Shown: piece after piece, positions 1-7,403 of the stretch
Layout of the letters: every line of letters begins with the position of its first letter
How positions within the stretch are numbered: position 1 is the first letter of the stretch
NCBI RefSeq assembly: GCF_947487575.1
Contig: NZ_CANKXG010000005.1
Coordinates: 186,001 to 250,000, forward strand
From: an uncultured Algibacter sp.
Lineage (GTDB): Bacteria; Bacteroidota; Bacteroidia; Flavobacteriales; Flavobacteriaceae
Direction: 5' to 3'
DNA length: 64,000 nt
Notes under the pieces: model-generated
Told to the model about the DNA's origin: nothing
Databases searched by the model: none
The model's input: only the letters and a program-made list of their open reading frames with translations
Translations under genes and position numbers: made by a program

Positions 1-2051
1 ATAGAAGACATTAACAGAAAGGCTGTTGGTTTTTCATTATAGAAATCTAACCGCCCTCCAGTAGAGTTTATGATGTTTTTATGAGTAATTGGGACTCCTT
101 TTGGTTGCCCTGTACTTCCAGAAGTGTAAATAATATAAGCTAGATTTGAGGGTTTTGATACTGAAACATTTGTAATATTAGAACCTGGTGTATAATCTAA
201 ACTATCAATCTGTATTTGATTTAGAGCATTATCTAAAAATAAACTAGCCACATTTTGTTTGTTAACAATGGTTTTAACCTGTGCATCTTTAAGCATAAAA
301 TCAATGCGCTCTTTAGGATAATCAGGGTCTATTGGTAAATAGGCACAACCCGTTTTTAAAATGGCTAACATGCCAATAATCATATCAACAGATCTATCAA
401 TACACAAGCCAATAACTTCGTTGTCACTTTTAATATATTCTGCTAAATTATGTGCTACTACATTTGCTTTTTTATTTAGCTGTTTGTACGTTATTGTAGT
501 ATCCTTATATGTTACAGCTATAGTTTCAGGATTAGATTTAGAAATATTTTCAATTATTTCATGTATGCCAGAGTATTCAGAAAAATGATTTTTAGTCTTT
601 TCTTTTTGTCCTAATAGAAATTTTTTCTCATGGGAAGGAAGCATGGGTAACTCAACAATATTTTCGTTTGGATTAGCAACTATACCTTCTAAAAGTGTTT
701 TGAAATAGCCTTGAAAACGTTCAACTGTAGATTCATGAAATAAATCGCTGGCATACTCAAATGTTGATGAAAGTATTCCATTTTCTTCAGCTACATAAAT
801 CGTTAAATCAAATTTTGAGACTTTTAAATCAAACCATGTATGTGATAAATTTAGGTTTTCCCCAAAAGAGGGGTTTTCTGGAACTGAATGGTATAAGAAC
901 ATCACTTGAAAAAATGGGTTTATCGCTAAAGAACGATCTACCTTTAATTCTCGAACCAAATAATCAAAATGAATATCTTTATTTTTAAAAGCTTCTAAGT
1001 GGTTTTTCTTAACATGATTTAGTAACTCTGTAAAAGACATATCATCATTGAGGACAGTTCTTAAAACCATAGTGTCATTAAAAAAGCCAATTAGCTTTTC
1101 AAGTTCTTTTGAGTCTCTATTGGTTACTGGTGTACCTATTAAAATATCCTTCTGTCCACTATATCTGTACAAGAAAATGTAATATACAGAAAGCATTAAG
1201 TTGAAGGGCGTAGTTTCTAATTGTGTTGCTAAATCTAAAATTTTAGTTGAAAATTCTTTACCAAAATTTTGTGTGCTAGATGCAGCGCCTTTAAAAGATG
1301 GTTGTAAGGGCTTTGTATAATCTGTTGGTAAATTTAAGTTTGGTATTTCTCCTGATAATTTTTGTTTCCAATAATCAAAATGTTCAGAGTTAATGGCTTT
1401 TTTATTTAACCAATATGCATAATCTGCATACTGCATTTTAGCTTTATTATCGGATAACTCAGATATCACTGCGTTTGATTGATAATAATTTGATAATTGT
1501 TCTCTAAAAACGCGCATAGACCACTTATCTGTAACAATATGGTGTAATGTTATTTGAAGAATGTGTTTTACAGGGTTTATCTTTATCAAAGAAGCTCTAA
1601 CTAATGGACTCCTCTCTAAATTAAAATATTTAAAGGCATCTGCTTCCATGACCTTTAAAGATTTTTTTTCAGAATCCATTTTATTTAAAGAACTTAAATC
1701 ATGTACAGCAATGTCCATTTTGGCATTGGCATCAACTTTTTGATAAATTTCACCATCTTCAATATGAAAGGTTGTTCTTAAAATATCATGGTCGTTATAA
1801 ACACTTTGTAAAGATTCTATTAGAAGGGTTTCTTTTAATTCGCCATCAAATGTATACGTTTCAGAGTAGTTATAAAACGGATTACTGGGATACATTTGTT
1901 GTAAAAACCAAAGTCGCTTTTGCCCATACGAAAGCGGTATTTTTATACCAGTTGCTACTTTGGTAATTATATTTGTAGAGGCACCTTCTTCTTTTTTTCG
2001 GTTTTTCCACCTATTAAGTAGTGATGTTTTATTTGTGTCTTTTTCCTCCAT
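1..2051 (-). CDS. Nonribosomal peptide synthetase, N-terminal part (C domain and start of A domain), cut by window edge
   Basis: The reading frame opens at an ATG on the minus strand at 2051 and stays open to base 1, so at least 683 residues are encoded and the C-terminus lies outside. After a short basic leader of about 30 residues comes a condensation domain with an HHIVTDKWS motif, a variant of the HHxxxDG catalytic motif. An adenylation domain follows, with the A3 core LAYIIYTSGSTGQPKG near its visible end. The specificity pocket residues lie beyond the window, so the substrate cannot be read. A C domain at the N-terminus means the protein accepts an acyl or peptidyl group from another carrier, plausibly the seryl module at 7404-10538. 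It is transcribed away from that module, in line with the HupE-like and PhyH genes. Confidence 0.93.
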   Translation of the reverse strand, partial: MEEKDTNKTSLLNRWKNRKKEEGASTNIITKVATGIKIPLSYGQKRLWFLQQMYPSNPFYNYSETYTFDGELKETLLIESLQSVYNDHDILRTTFHIEDGEIYQKVDANAKMDIAVHDLSSLNKMDSEKKSLKVMEADAFKYFNLERSPLVRASLIKINPVKHILQITLHHIVTDKWSMRVFREQLSNYYQSNAVISELSDNKAKMQYADYAYWLNKKAINSEHFDYWKQKLSGEIPNLNLPTDYTKPLQPSFKGAASSTQNFGKEFSTKILDLATQLETTPFNLMLSVYYIFLYRYSGQKDILIGTPVTNRDSKELEKLIGFFNDTMVLRTVLNDDMSFTELLNHVKKNHLEAFKNKDIHFDYLVRELKVDRSLAINPFFQVMFLYHSVPENPSFGENLNLSHTWFDLKVSKFDLTIYVAEENGILSSTFEYASDLFHESTVERFQGYFKTLLEGIVANPNENIVELPMLPSHEKKFLLGQKEKTKNHFSEYSGIHEIIENISKSNPETIAVTYKDTTITYKQLNKKANVVAHNLAEYIKSDNEVIGLCIDRSVDMIIGMLAILKTGCAYLPIDPDYPKERIDFMLKDAQVKTIVNKQNVASLFLDNALNQIQIDSLDYTPGSNITNVSVSKPSNLAYIIYTSGSTGQPKGVPITHKNIINSTGGRLDFYNEKPTAFLLMSS

Positions 2052-2094
2052 AATTTTTAATACAATACTTAATTATAATTTTTTGAATTATATG

Positions 2095-3297
2095 TTATTT
2101 TAAACCTAGCCATTTTGCTATTTCGTAAGCAGATGTATATAAGTAGTCATCTATGTATAAATTGGTATCAAGGACACGTTCAATAAACCAATAGAGCGAT
2201 ATTATTATTAATAATATGGATGCGTAAACTAAGAGTTTAGGATAAAACGCATATTTCCTTATTAGGTATAATATTGGAAATATACCAGCTATAATTGCTA
2301 ATTGTCCAATTTCGACTCCAATATTAAACCCTAGTAGTGATAAGGTTAAAAACTCTCCAGTTAAACCTAAATCACTTAAAACGCTAGCAAAACCAAATCC
2401 ATGAAACAAACCAAAAACAAATGCTATAACCCAATCTTTCATATTGAAAATGGGTTTTATATTATGAAATGCTGCTAAACCAATTGAAAATGCAATAATT
2501 GATTCTACAAGTTGAGAGGGTAGGTTTATTATCTCTAACGAAGCTAGTGTCAGGGTTATGGTATGCGCTATAGTAAAAAAGGTAACCACTTTAATAATGT
2601 AAAAAAATGCAGATTTAAAAGTCATTACAGGTTCCCAGCCAAAAACGGTTTTATTTTTTCTTCTTACAACTGATGGTAAAATAAGTGCTAATAAAAATAA
2701 GATATGATCTAAACCAATCCAGATATGCCAAACACCTTGTTTTATCATAGCAATAAAACCAGTAAAAATAGAAGTTTCGCTAAGATTTAAAGTGTCATTT
2801 GGGTCAGATGGCGAAAAATCTAAAGCAATTATAGATTCATTGTTAATCAAACCTGCTTTCCAGTTATATTCAACGGTTAAAAATCCTTTGTGTGTTTTGT
2901 CTTCTTTAAAACCAACGTTGTAATAAACATCTAAGTTTTCTGGTAAAACTTCGATACCCTCTAAATGAAAATTAAATTGCATAAAATTGCCATAACTTAA
3001 TCTTAAGACCCCTAAGTCTTCAAAAATAATTTCATATTCACCTAATTCAGATTTAAAATTTGCATTGTCAAGTATATATTTTTGAATTACATTTTTATAA
3101 GGCTTAATATCGTCAACAGAGGCATCTTTTGGTAAATTAAAATTGAAAATTTTGTTTAATTCGTTAGCATTGATTTCAAAACGACCTTCTATTCCATCTT
3201 TTTCATAAATTTTTAAAAAGATAAAACTTTGATTTGGCTCGTGCGAATACGAAAATATTGAAGAGAGTAAAAATAAGACTAGTAATAGTTTTTTCAT
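2095..3297 (-). CDS. HupE/UreJ_2 family membrane protein, possible metal permease
   Basis: This 400-residue protein has a signal peptide, a soluble extracytoplasmic domain of about 160 residues, and a C-terminal half with about six to seven membrane segments. The first segments carry HIWIGLDH, matching the H-x5-DH motif of HupE/UreJ nickel permeases, and a later segment carries FGLFHGFGFASVL, the family FHG motif. HupE and UreJ proteins move nickel or cobalt ions; the long N-terminal domain marks the HupE/UreJ_2 subgroup, whose cargo is not settled. It sits between an NRPS and a PhyH gene and across a divergent promoter from a TonB-receptor operon. That suggests a role in handling the metal bound by the peptide product. 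Metal identity is unknown. Confidence 0.85.
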   Translation of the reverse strand: MKKLLLVLFLLSSIFSYSHEPNQSFIFLKIYEKDGIEGRFEINANELNKIFNFNLPKDASVDDIKPYKNVIQKYILDNANFKSELGEYEIIFEDLGVLRLSYGNFMQFNFHLEGIEVLPENLDVYYNVGFKEDKTHKGFLTVEYNWKAGLINNESIIALDFSPSDPNDTLNLSETSIFTGFIAMIKQGVWHIWIGLDHILFLLALILPSVVRRKNKTVFGWEPVMTFKSAFFYIIKVVTFFTIAHTITLTLASLEIINLPSQLVESIIAFSIGLAAFHNIKPIFNMKDWVIAFVFGLFHGFGFASVLSDLGLTGEFLTLSLLGFNIGVEIGQLAIIAGIFPILYLIRKYAFYPKLLVYASILLIIISLYWFIERVLDTNLYIDDYLYTSAYEIAKWLGLK

Positions 3298-3349
3298 GTT
3301 AGTGTTAGTTAGGTGATGGTTTTTTAAGTTTTAAATAACGTATTGTATT

Positions 3350-4138
3350 TTAGATGGTTGCTTGTAATGGATTTGAATCCCTGTAACAAATATAATCTGG
3401 TCTCGATGATTTTTTTTCAGGAACATTGTTAATACTGTTATAAGTTAATATTGCTGTACTTCTAGTAAATGGTGATACATTTGTGTTAGAAGCGTGAAAA
3501 ATATTTGGATGAAAAAATACAACTGTACCTCGTTTACCTTCTAATGAAACAATACTACTTAAAAGAGCAGATTCTTTTACTAATTTATTGCTAATAGTAT
3601 ATTTTAAATCAGAATTTAAGGAGTTTAATAAATTATCTTTTTTATTTTCTAAATGGGCTTTATGTTGAAAATCTACAATACCTGCTTTGTGAGATTTTGG
3701 TATAACTAATAGCGGTCCTTGGTATGATTTTACATCATCTAAAAGCACCATTACAGAAATCATATCTGGAGATTTAACACCATCTCCATAATGCCAATAT
3801 GGATAATCCTGATGCCATTCCCAGAATTTACCGGCAAAAGCTTCTTTTAAATTAAGTTTATATTGATATAAATAGAGACTATTATTCAGAAGTTCTTCAC
3901 TTGCAGTTAAAACTCTTTTATCTCTTATTAAGTTTCCAAAAAGGGGTTCCTGAGTCTCAGGAGCAAAAATAGACCGAATATCTCCATTGTCTTCGCAAAT
4001 AACATTTGGTTGCAAGGTATGGTTTTTGAAGTTTTTCAGTTTGGAATTTAATTCTATTATTTCTTCTTCAGAAAAAATAGTTTCCAAAACTAAATAACCA
4101 TTTGAATGGTAAAATTCAATTTGTTTCTTTTTAAGCAT
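3350..4138 (-). CDS. Phytanoyl-CoA dioxygenase (PhyH) family Fe(II)/2-oxoglutarate oxygenase
   Basis: This protein of 262 residues has a PhyH-type double-stranded beta-helix. The iron ligands are visible as the HxD pair in EWHQDYPYWHYGDG, at about residue 109, and the distal His in FFHPNIFHASN at about residue 214, with an Arg shortly after (TRSTAILTYN) that can bind the 2-oxoglutarate carboxylate. The family hydroxylates, and occasionally halogenates or desaturates, unactivated carbons, including free amino acids and carrier-bound residues in NRPS pathways. It is the first gene of the leftward arm. Here it probably tailors an amino acid building block or the finished peptide, for example by beta-hydroxylation, which would add a metal-binding oxygen. 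The substrate is inferred from context only. Confidence 0.87.
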   Translation of the reverse strand: MLKKKQIEFYHSNGYLVLETIFSEEEIIELNSKLKNFKNHTLQPNVICEDNGDIRSIFAPETQEPLFGNLIRDKRVLTASEELLNNSLYLYQYKLNLKEAFAGKFWEWHQDYPYWHYGDGVKSPDMISVMVLLDDVKSYQGPLLVIPKSHKAGIVDFQHKAHLENKKDNLLNSLNSDLKYTISNKLVKESALLSSIVSLEGKRGTVVFFHPNIFHASNTNVSPFTRSTAILTYNSINNVPEKKSSRPDYICYRDSNPLQATI

Positions 4139-4217
4139 AGCAGTTTTTTTTATTCATAAAACCTTACGCAATTTTTAATGCTATGGTTTTAAGAATACCA
4201 ATTTTTATTTTAAAAGT

Positions 4218-4235
4218 ATTGAGAATATTGAGAAT
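4218..4235. promoter_or_regulatory. Perfect 9-bp tandem repeat in the divergent promoter region, candidate operator
   Basis: The unit ATTGAGAAT occurs twice in direct succession and is followed by AATTTA. It lies in the 271-bp gap between the two divergent arms of the NRPS locus, about 80 bp upstream of the PhyH start. Nothing else of note is visible in this gap. Two head-to-tail half-sites on one face of the helix could bind a regulator, but no known consensus is matched. Confidence 0.35.
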
Positions 4236-4409
4236 AATTTAAATAAAATAACTCATTTGTATGATTTTGTCGTTAAAGTGCATGAAAACATGAAAACAAC
4301 TTATTTTTTTGCATAAAATATTTAAAATAAAAGTTTAATCGTAATTAAAAGTTCCATGTCGATAGTTTTTGCTTAATAATAATTATTCGAGTTTATTGTT
4401 TAAAAAAAA

Positions 4410-5561
4410 TTGAATTTTTCATTAACAAAAGAGCAACTACAGCTAAAGCAGAGTTTTAGTGAATTTGCAAAGAAAGAGTTGAACTCGTCTATTTTTAAAA
4501 GAGATAAGACTTTATTATTCTCTAGAGAAGATTGGCAAAAATGTGCAGATTTTGGAGTATTAAGTATTGCTGTTTCTGCTGAATATGGTGGTCGCAAAAA
4601 TAAGTTGGATTTGCTAGATGCCACTATTGCTATGGAAGGCTTAGGTTATAGTTGCAGAGACAATGGTTTGCCTTTTGCAATGAGTGCCCAAATGTGGACG
4701 GTTCAATTACCTATAAATCAATTTGGAACTGACGAGCAGAAAAAAAAGTATTTACCAGATTTAGTTTCAGGAAAAAAAATCGCATGTCATGCTTTAACAG
4801 AACCAAATGCGGGTTCCGATGTTTTTAGCATGCAAACTACTGCAACTAAAGTTGAAGGGGGGTATATTTTAAATGGAGAAAAGTGTCTAATAACTTTAGC
4901 TCCAGTAGCAGATTTAGCTTTAATTTTTGCTATAACTAACTCAAAATTAGGTAAGTGGGGTATTTCTGCATTCATTGTTGAAACCAGTGCACTAGGTTTT
5001 TCCGTAAGTACCAACAAAGAGAAAATGGGATTACGAACTGTACCAATAGGAAGCTTATATTTTAAAGACTGTTTTGTGCCTGAAGAAAATAGATTAGGAA
5101 AAGAAGGGGCAGGATGGAGTATTACAAACCATTCTTTGGAACATGATCGTTGTAGTATTTTGGCGAGCCAATTAGGAGCCATGGAATATCAATTAGAACA
5201 GTCCATAGCTTTTGTAAAAAAAAGAAAGCAATTTGGTAAATCGGTAGGAGAGTTTCAATCGGTTTCAAATAGAATTGCAGATATGAAATTACGACTAGAA
5301 ACTTCAAGATTACTGCTTTATAATGTAGCATGGATTAAAGATCAAGGAAAAGTAGCTATGTTAGAATCTGCGCTTCTAAAATTGCAGTTAAGTGAAAGTT
5401 ATGTGGCATCTAGTTTAGATACTATAAGAAATCATGGCGGATATGGTTACTTATCAGAGAATGAAGTAGAGCGAGATTTAAGAGATGCAGTTGGAGGTGT
5501 AATATATGCTGGAACCTCAGATATACAAAGAAATATTATTGCTAAACTTTTGGGTCTTTAA
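4410..5561 (+). CDS. Acyl-CoA dehydrogenase-like flavoenzyme, probable carrier-bound aminoacyl (prolyl-type) dehydrogenase
   Basis: The 383-residue protein covers the whole acyl-CoA dehydrogenase fold: an N-terminal helical domain, a middle barrel with the FAD-binding LTEPNAGSD motif, and a C-terminal helical domain with RKQFGKSVG. The start is TTG: an in-frame stop lies three codons upstream, and MNFSLTKEQ is a typical family N-terminus. It is followed directly by a stand-alone A protein and a free carrier protein. That order matches the sets that oxidise prolyl-carrier to pyrrolyl-carrier (PltE/RedW type), and the C-terminal third resembles PltE as I remember it. The medium-chain catalytic Glu is replaced by Ala (YAGTSDIQR). 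An acidic residue, Asp in LEHDR, sits where isovaleryl-CoA dehydrogenase keeps its base. Function is inferred, and a CoA substrate cannot be excluded. Confidence 0.85.
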   Translation: MNFSLTKEQLQLKQSFSEFAKKELNSSIFKRDKTLLFSREDWQKCADFGVLSIAVSAEYGGRKNKLDLLDATIAMEGLGYSCRDNGLPFAMSAQMWTVQLPINQFGTDEQKKKYLPDLVSGKKIACHALTEPNAGSDVFSMQTTATKVEGGYILNGEKCLITLAPVADLALIFAITNSKLGKWGISAFIVETSALGFSVSTNKEKMGLRTVPIGSLYFKDCFVPEENRLGKEGAGWSITNHSLEHDRCSILASQLGAMEYQLEQSIAFVKKRKQFGKSVGEFQSVSNRIADMKLRLETSRLLLYNVAWIKDQGKVAMLESALLKLQLSESYVASSLDTIRNHGGYGYLSENEVERDLRDAVGGVIYAGTSDIQRNIIAKLLGL

Positions 5562-5581
5562 GATTCAATAAAAAAGAAAAA

Positions 5582-7144
5582 TTGATATATAACTTAGTAC
5601 AGATTATAGAGAATTCTGCTAGGGATTTCCCTGATAAAGAGTCGTTTAGATTTTTGAATGAAGCTATTACATTCAAAGGTTTAGATGTGAAATCTTCTCA
5701 ACTTGCATCGCGTTTAATTAAATTGGGTGTAAAAAAGGGTGATAGGGTTGGTATATTAATGCCACGCTGTTTGGAAACTGCTATTGCAGTTTATGGCATT
5801 TTAAAATCTGGGGCAGCTTATGTACCTATTGATCCATTTGTGCCAATTGAACGCGCTAATTTTTTAATTGAAAATTGTGGAATAAAATATTTAATAACGA
5901 TTCCGAAACAATTTAAAAAAATAAAAAAACTTCTTTCAGAAAAAAATAATTTAGAATCTATTATTGGTGTTTCAGAGATTGATACTATAAAATCTTTTTC
6001 ATGGGAAGCTATTTTTAATAGTTCACTGGAAAATTATAAGCCAGTTAATATTTTAGGAGAAGACTTATCATATATTTTATATACATCGGGTAGTACAGGT
6101 ACCCCAAAGGGTATTATGCATACACATAATAGCGCACTTGCATTTACTGAGTTAGTGGTTAACTTATATGGTTTTAATTCAGCAGATAAAGTGGCAAATG
6201 TTGCGCCATTACATTTTGATCCATCTATTTTAGGATATTTTTCGGCACCATTAGCAGGAGCAACAACCATAATTATTTCTGATGCGCATCTTAAATTTCC
6301 GGTGAGCCTTGCGGAACTTATGGAAAAAGAACAGTTAACCATTTGGTTTTCTGTTCCGCTAATTTTAGTTCAACTCCTGTTAAATGGCGGTATTGATAGA
6401 AAAGATTTTTCAAGCTTAAGGTGGGTGTTGTTCTCTGGGGAAGTATTTGCAACTAAACAATTGAGAGCTTTAATGCAATTATGGCCTCATCCAGAATATA
6501 GTAATATTTACGGGCCAACAGAATTAAACCAATGCACTAATTACAATTTATCAGTACCTCCTGAAGGTGGTGATACAATTCCTATTGGAAAGCCTTGGGG
6601 GAATACTGAATATAAGATTTTAGATGTTAATGATAATGAGGTAAATGAAGGTGAAGAAGGTTTGCTGGTAGTAAGATCAGCCACCATGATGAAAGGGTAT
6701 TGGAATAATAAACCTTTAACAGAAAAATCATTATATATAGATGAAATTGCTCCTGGTTTTGATTCTGTTTATTACAGAACTGGCGATTTGGTAAGACTTA
6801 ATGATAAAAAGGAGTTATTGTTTTTAGGGAGAAAAGATAGACAAATAAAATTTAGAGGTTTCCGAATAGAAATTGATGAAATTGAAAATACGCTACTTAA
6901 ACATGAAGTAGTTATTGAAGCGGCTGTGTTTTTAAGTAATATAGATGATGATCAACAATTGTTTGCTACGGTATTATTAAGTGAAAATTCAGAAATACCT
7001 ACAATGAATTTAAAAGCGCATTGTAAACAATATTTACCGCCTTATGCAGTCCCAGAAAGAATTGAAATATTAGAGTATTTTCCTAGAACCAGTTCTGGAA
7101 AAGTGAATAGAAAAGATATAGAAAAGATAATAAGATTATTATAG
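5582..7144 (+). CDS. Stand-alone amino acid adenylation protein
   Basis: A single ANL-superfamily adenylation domain of 520 residues, without condensation or carrier domains. Core motifs are present in order: A3 YILYTSGSTGTPKG near residue 165, the IYGPTE motif, the YRTGDL motif, and the C-terminal lysine in SSGKVNRKD. The start is TTG at 5582, 20 bp after the preceding stop, and no ATG lies nearby in frame. Reading the ten pocket positions by eye against GrsA gives D-P-L-F-L-S-I-Q-C-K. This resembles the code I recall for the prolyl-carrier ligases PltF/RedM at D, L, aromatic, L, small, aliphatic and C, but differs at the second and eighth positions. It should load the carrier protein encoded next. 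Proline or a related small residue is my guess. Confidence 0.9.
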   Translation: MIYNLVQIIENSARDFPDKESFRFLNEAITFKGLDVKSSQLASRLIKLGVKKGDRVGILMPRCLETAIAVYGILKSGAAYVPIDPFVPIERANFLIENCGIKYLITIPKQFKKIKKLLSEKNNLESIIGVSEIDTIKSFSWEAIFNSSLENYKPVNILGEDLSYILYTSGSTGTPKGIMHTHNSALAFTELVVNLYGFNSADKVANVAPLHFDPSILGYFSAPLAGATTIIISDAHLKFPVSLAELMEKEQLTIWFSVPLILVQLLLNGGIDRKDFSSLRWVLFSGEVFATKQLRALMQLWPHPEYSNIYGPTELNQCTNYNLSVPPEGGDTIPIGKPWGNTEYKILDVNDNEVNEGEEGLLVVRSATMMKGYWNNKPLTEKSLYIDEIAPGFDSVYYRTGDLVRLNDKKELLFLGRKDRQIKFRGFRIEIDEIENTLLKHEVVIEAAVFLSNIDDDQQLFATVLLSENSEIPTMNLKAHCKQYLPPYAVPERIEILEYFPRTSSGKVNRKDIEKIIRLL

Positions 7145-7145
7145 A

Positions 7146-7382
7146 ATGGAACAAACCATTATAAAATATATAGAAACTGAATTAGCTAGTGATGATATTG
7201 AAGATGGCTTAGAAGCATCAGACGATCTTTTAGGTAGCGGTATTTTAGATTCATTGGGGATGGTAAAACTAATTTCTTTTGTTGAAGAAGCGTTTGAAAT
7301 TATTGTACCACCAGAAGATATGGTTATTGAAAATTTTATGACTGTAGAAAATATTTGTGAATACGTTAATACCAAATTGTAA
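7146..7382 (+). CDS. Free peptidyl/acyl carrier protein
   Basis: A 78-residue acidic four-helix carrier protein. The phosphopantetheine attachment site is Ser36 in the motif LLGSGILDSLGM. It begins right after the stop of the adenylation protein and ends 6 bp before the GTG of the NRPS, so the genes are co-transcribed. Stand-alone carriers beside an adenylation protein and an acyl-CoA dehydrogenase-like enzyme hold an amino acid while it is oxidised. This one is the likely substrate platform for the dehydrogenase, and then the donor for the first condensation domain of the downstream NRPS. It needs a phosphopantetheinyl transferase, and none is encoded in this window. Confidence 0.92.
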   Translation: MEQTIIKYIETELASDDIEDGLEASDDLLGSGILDSLGMVKLISFVEEAFEIIVPPEDMVIENFMTVENICEYVNTKL

Positions 7383-7403
7383 ATTTAAGTGAGCGTTTTG
7401 TGT

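Noticed and set aside
361-1966. Several plus-strand frames of 60-75 residues
   Set aside because: They lie antisense inside the NRPS frame, which has continuous, recognisable C and A domain motifs.
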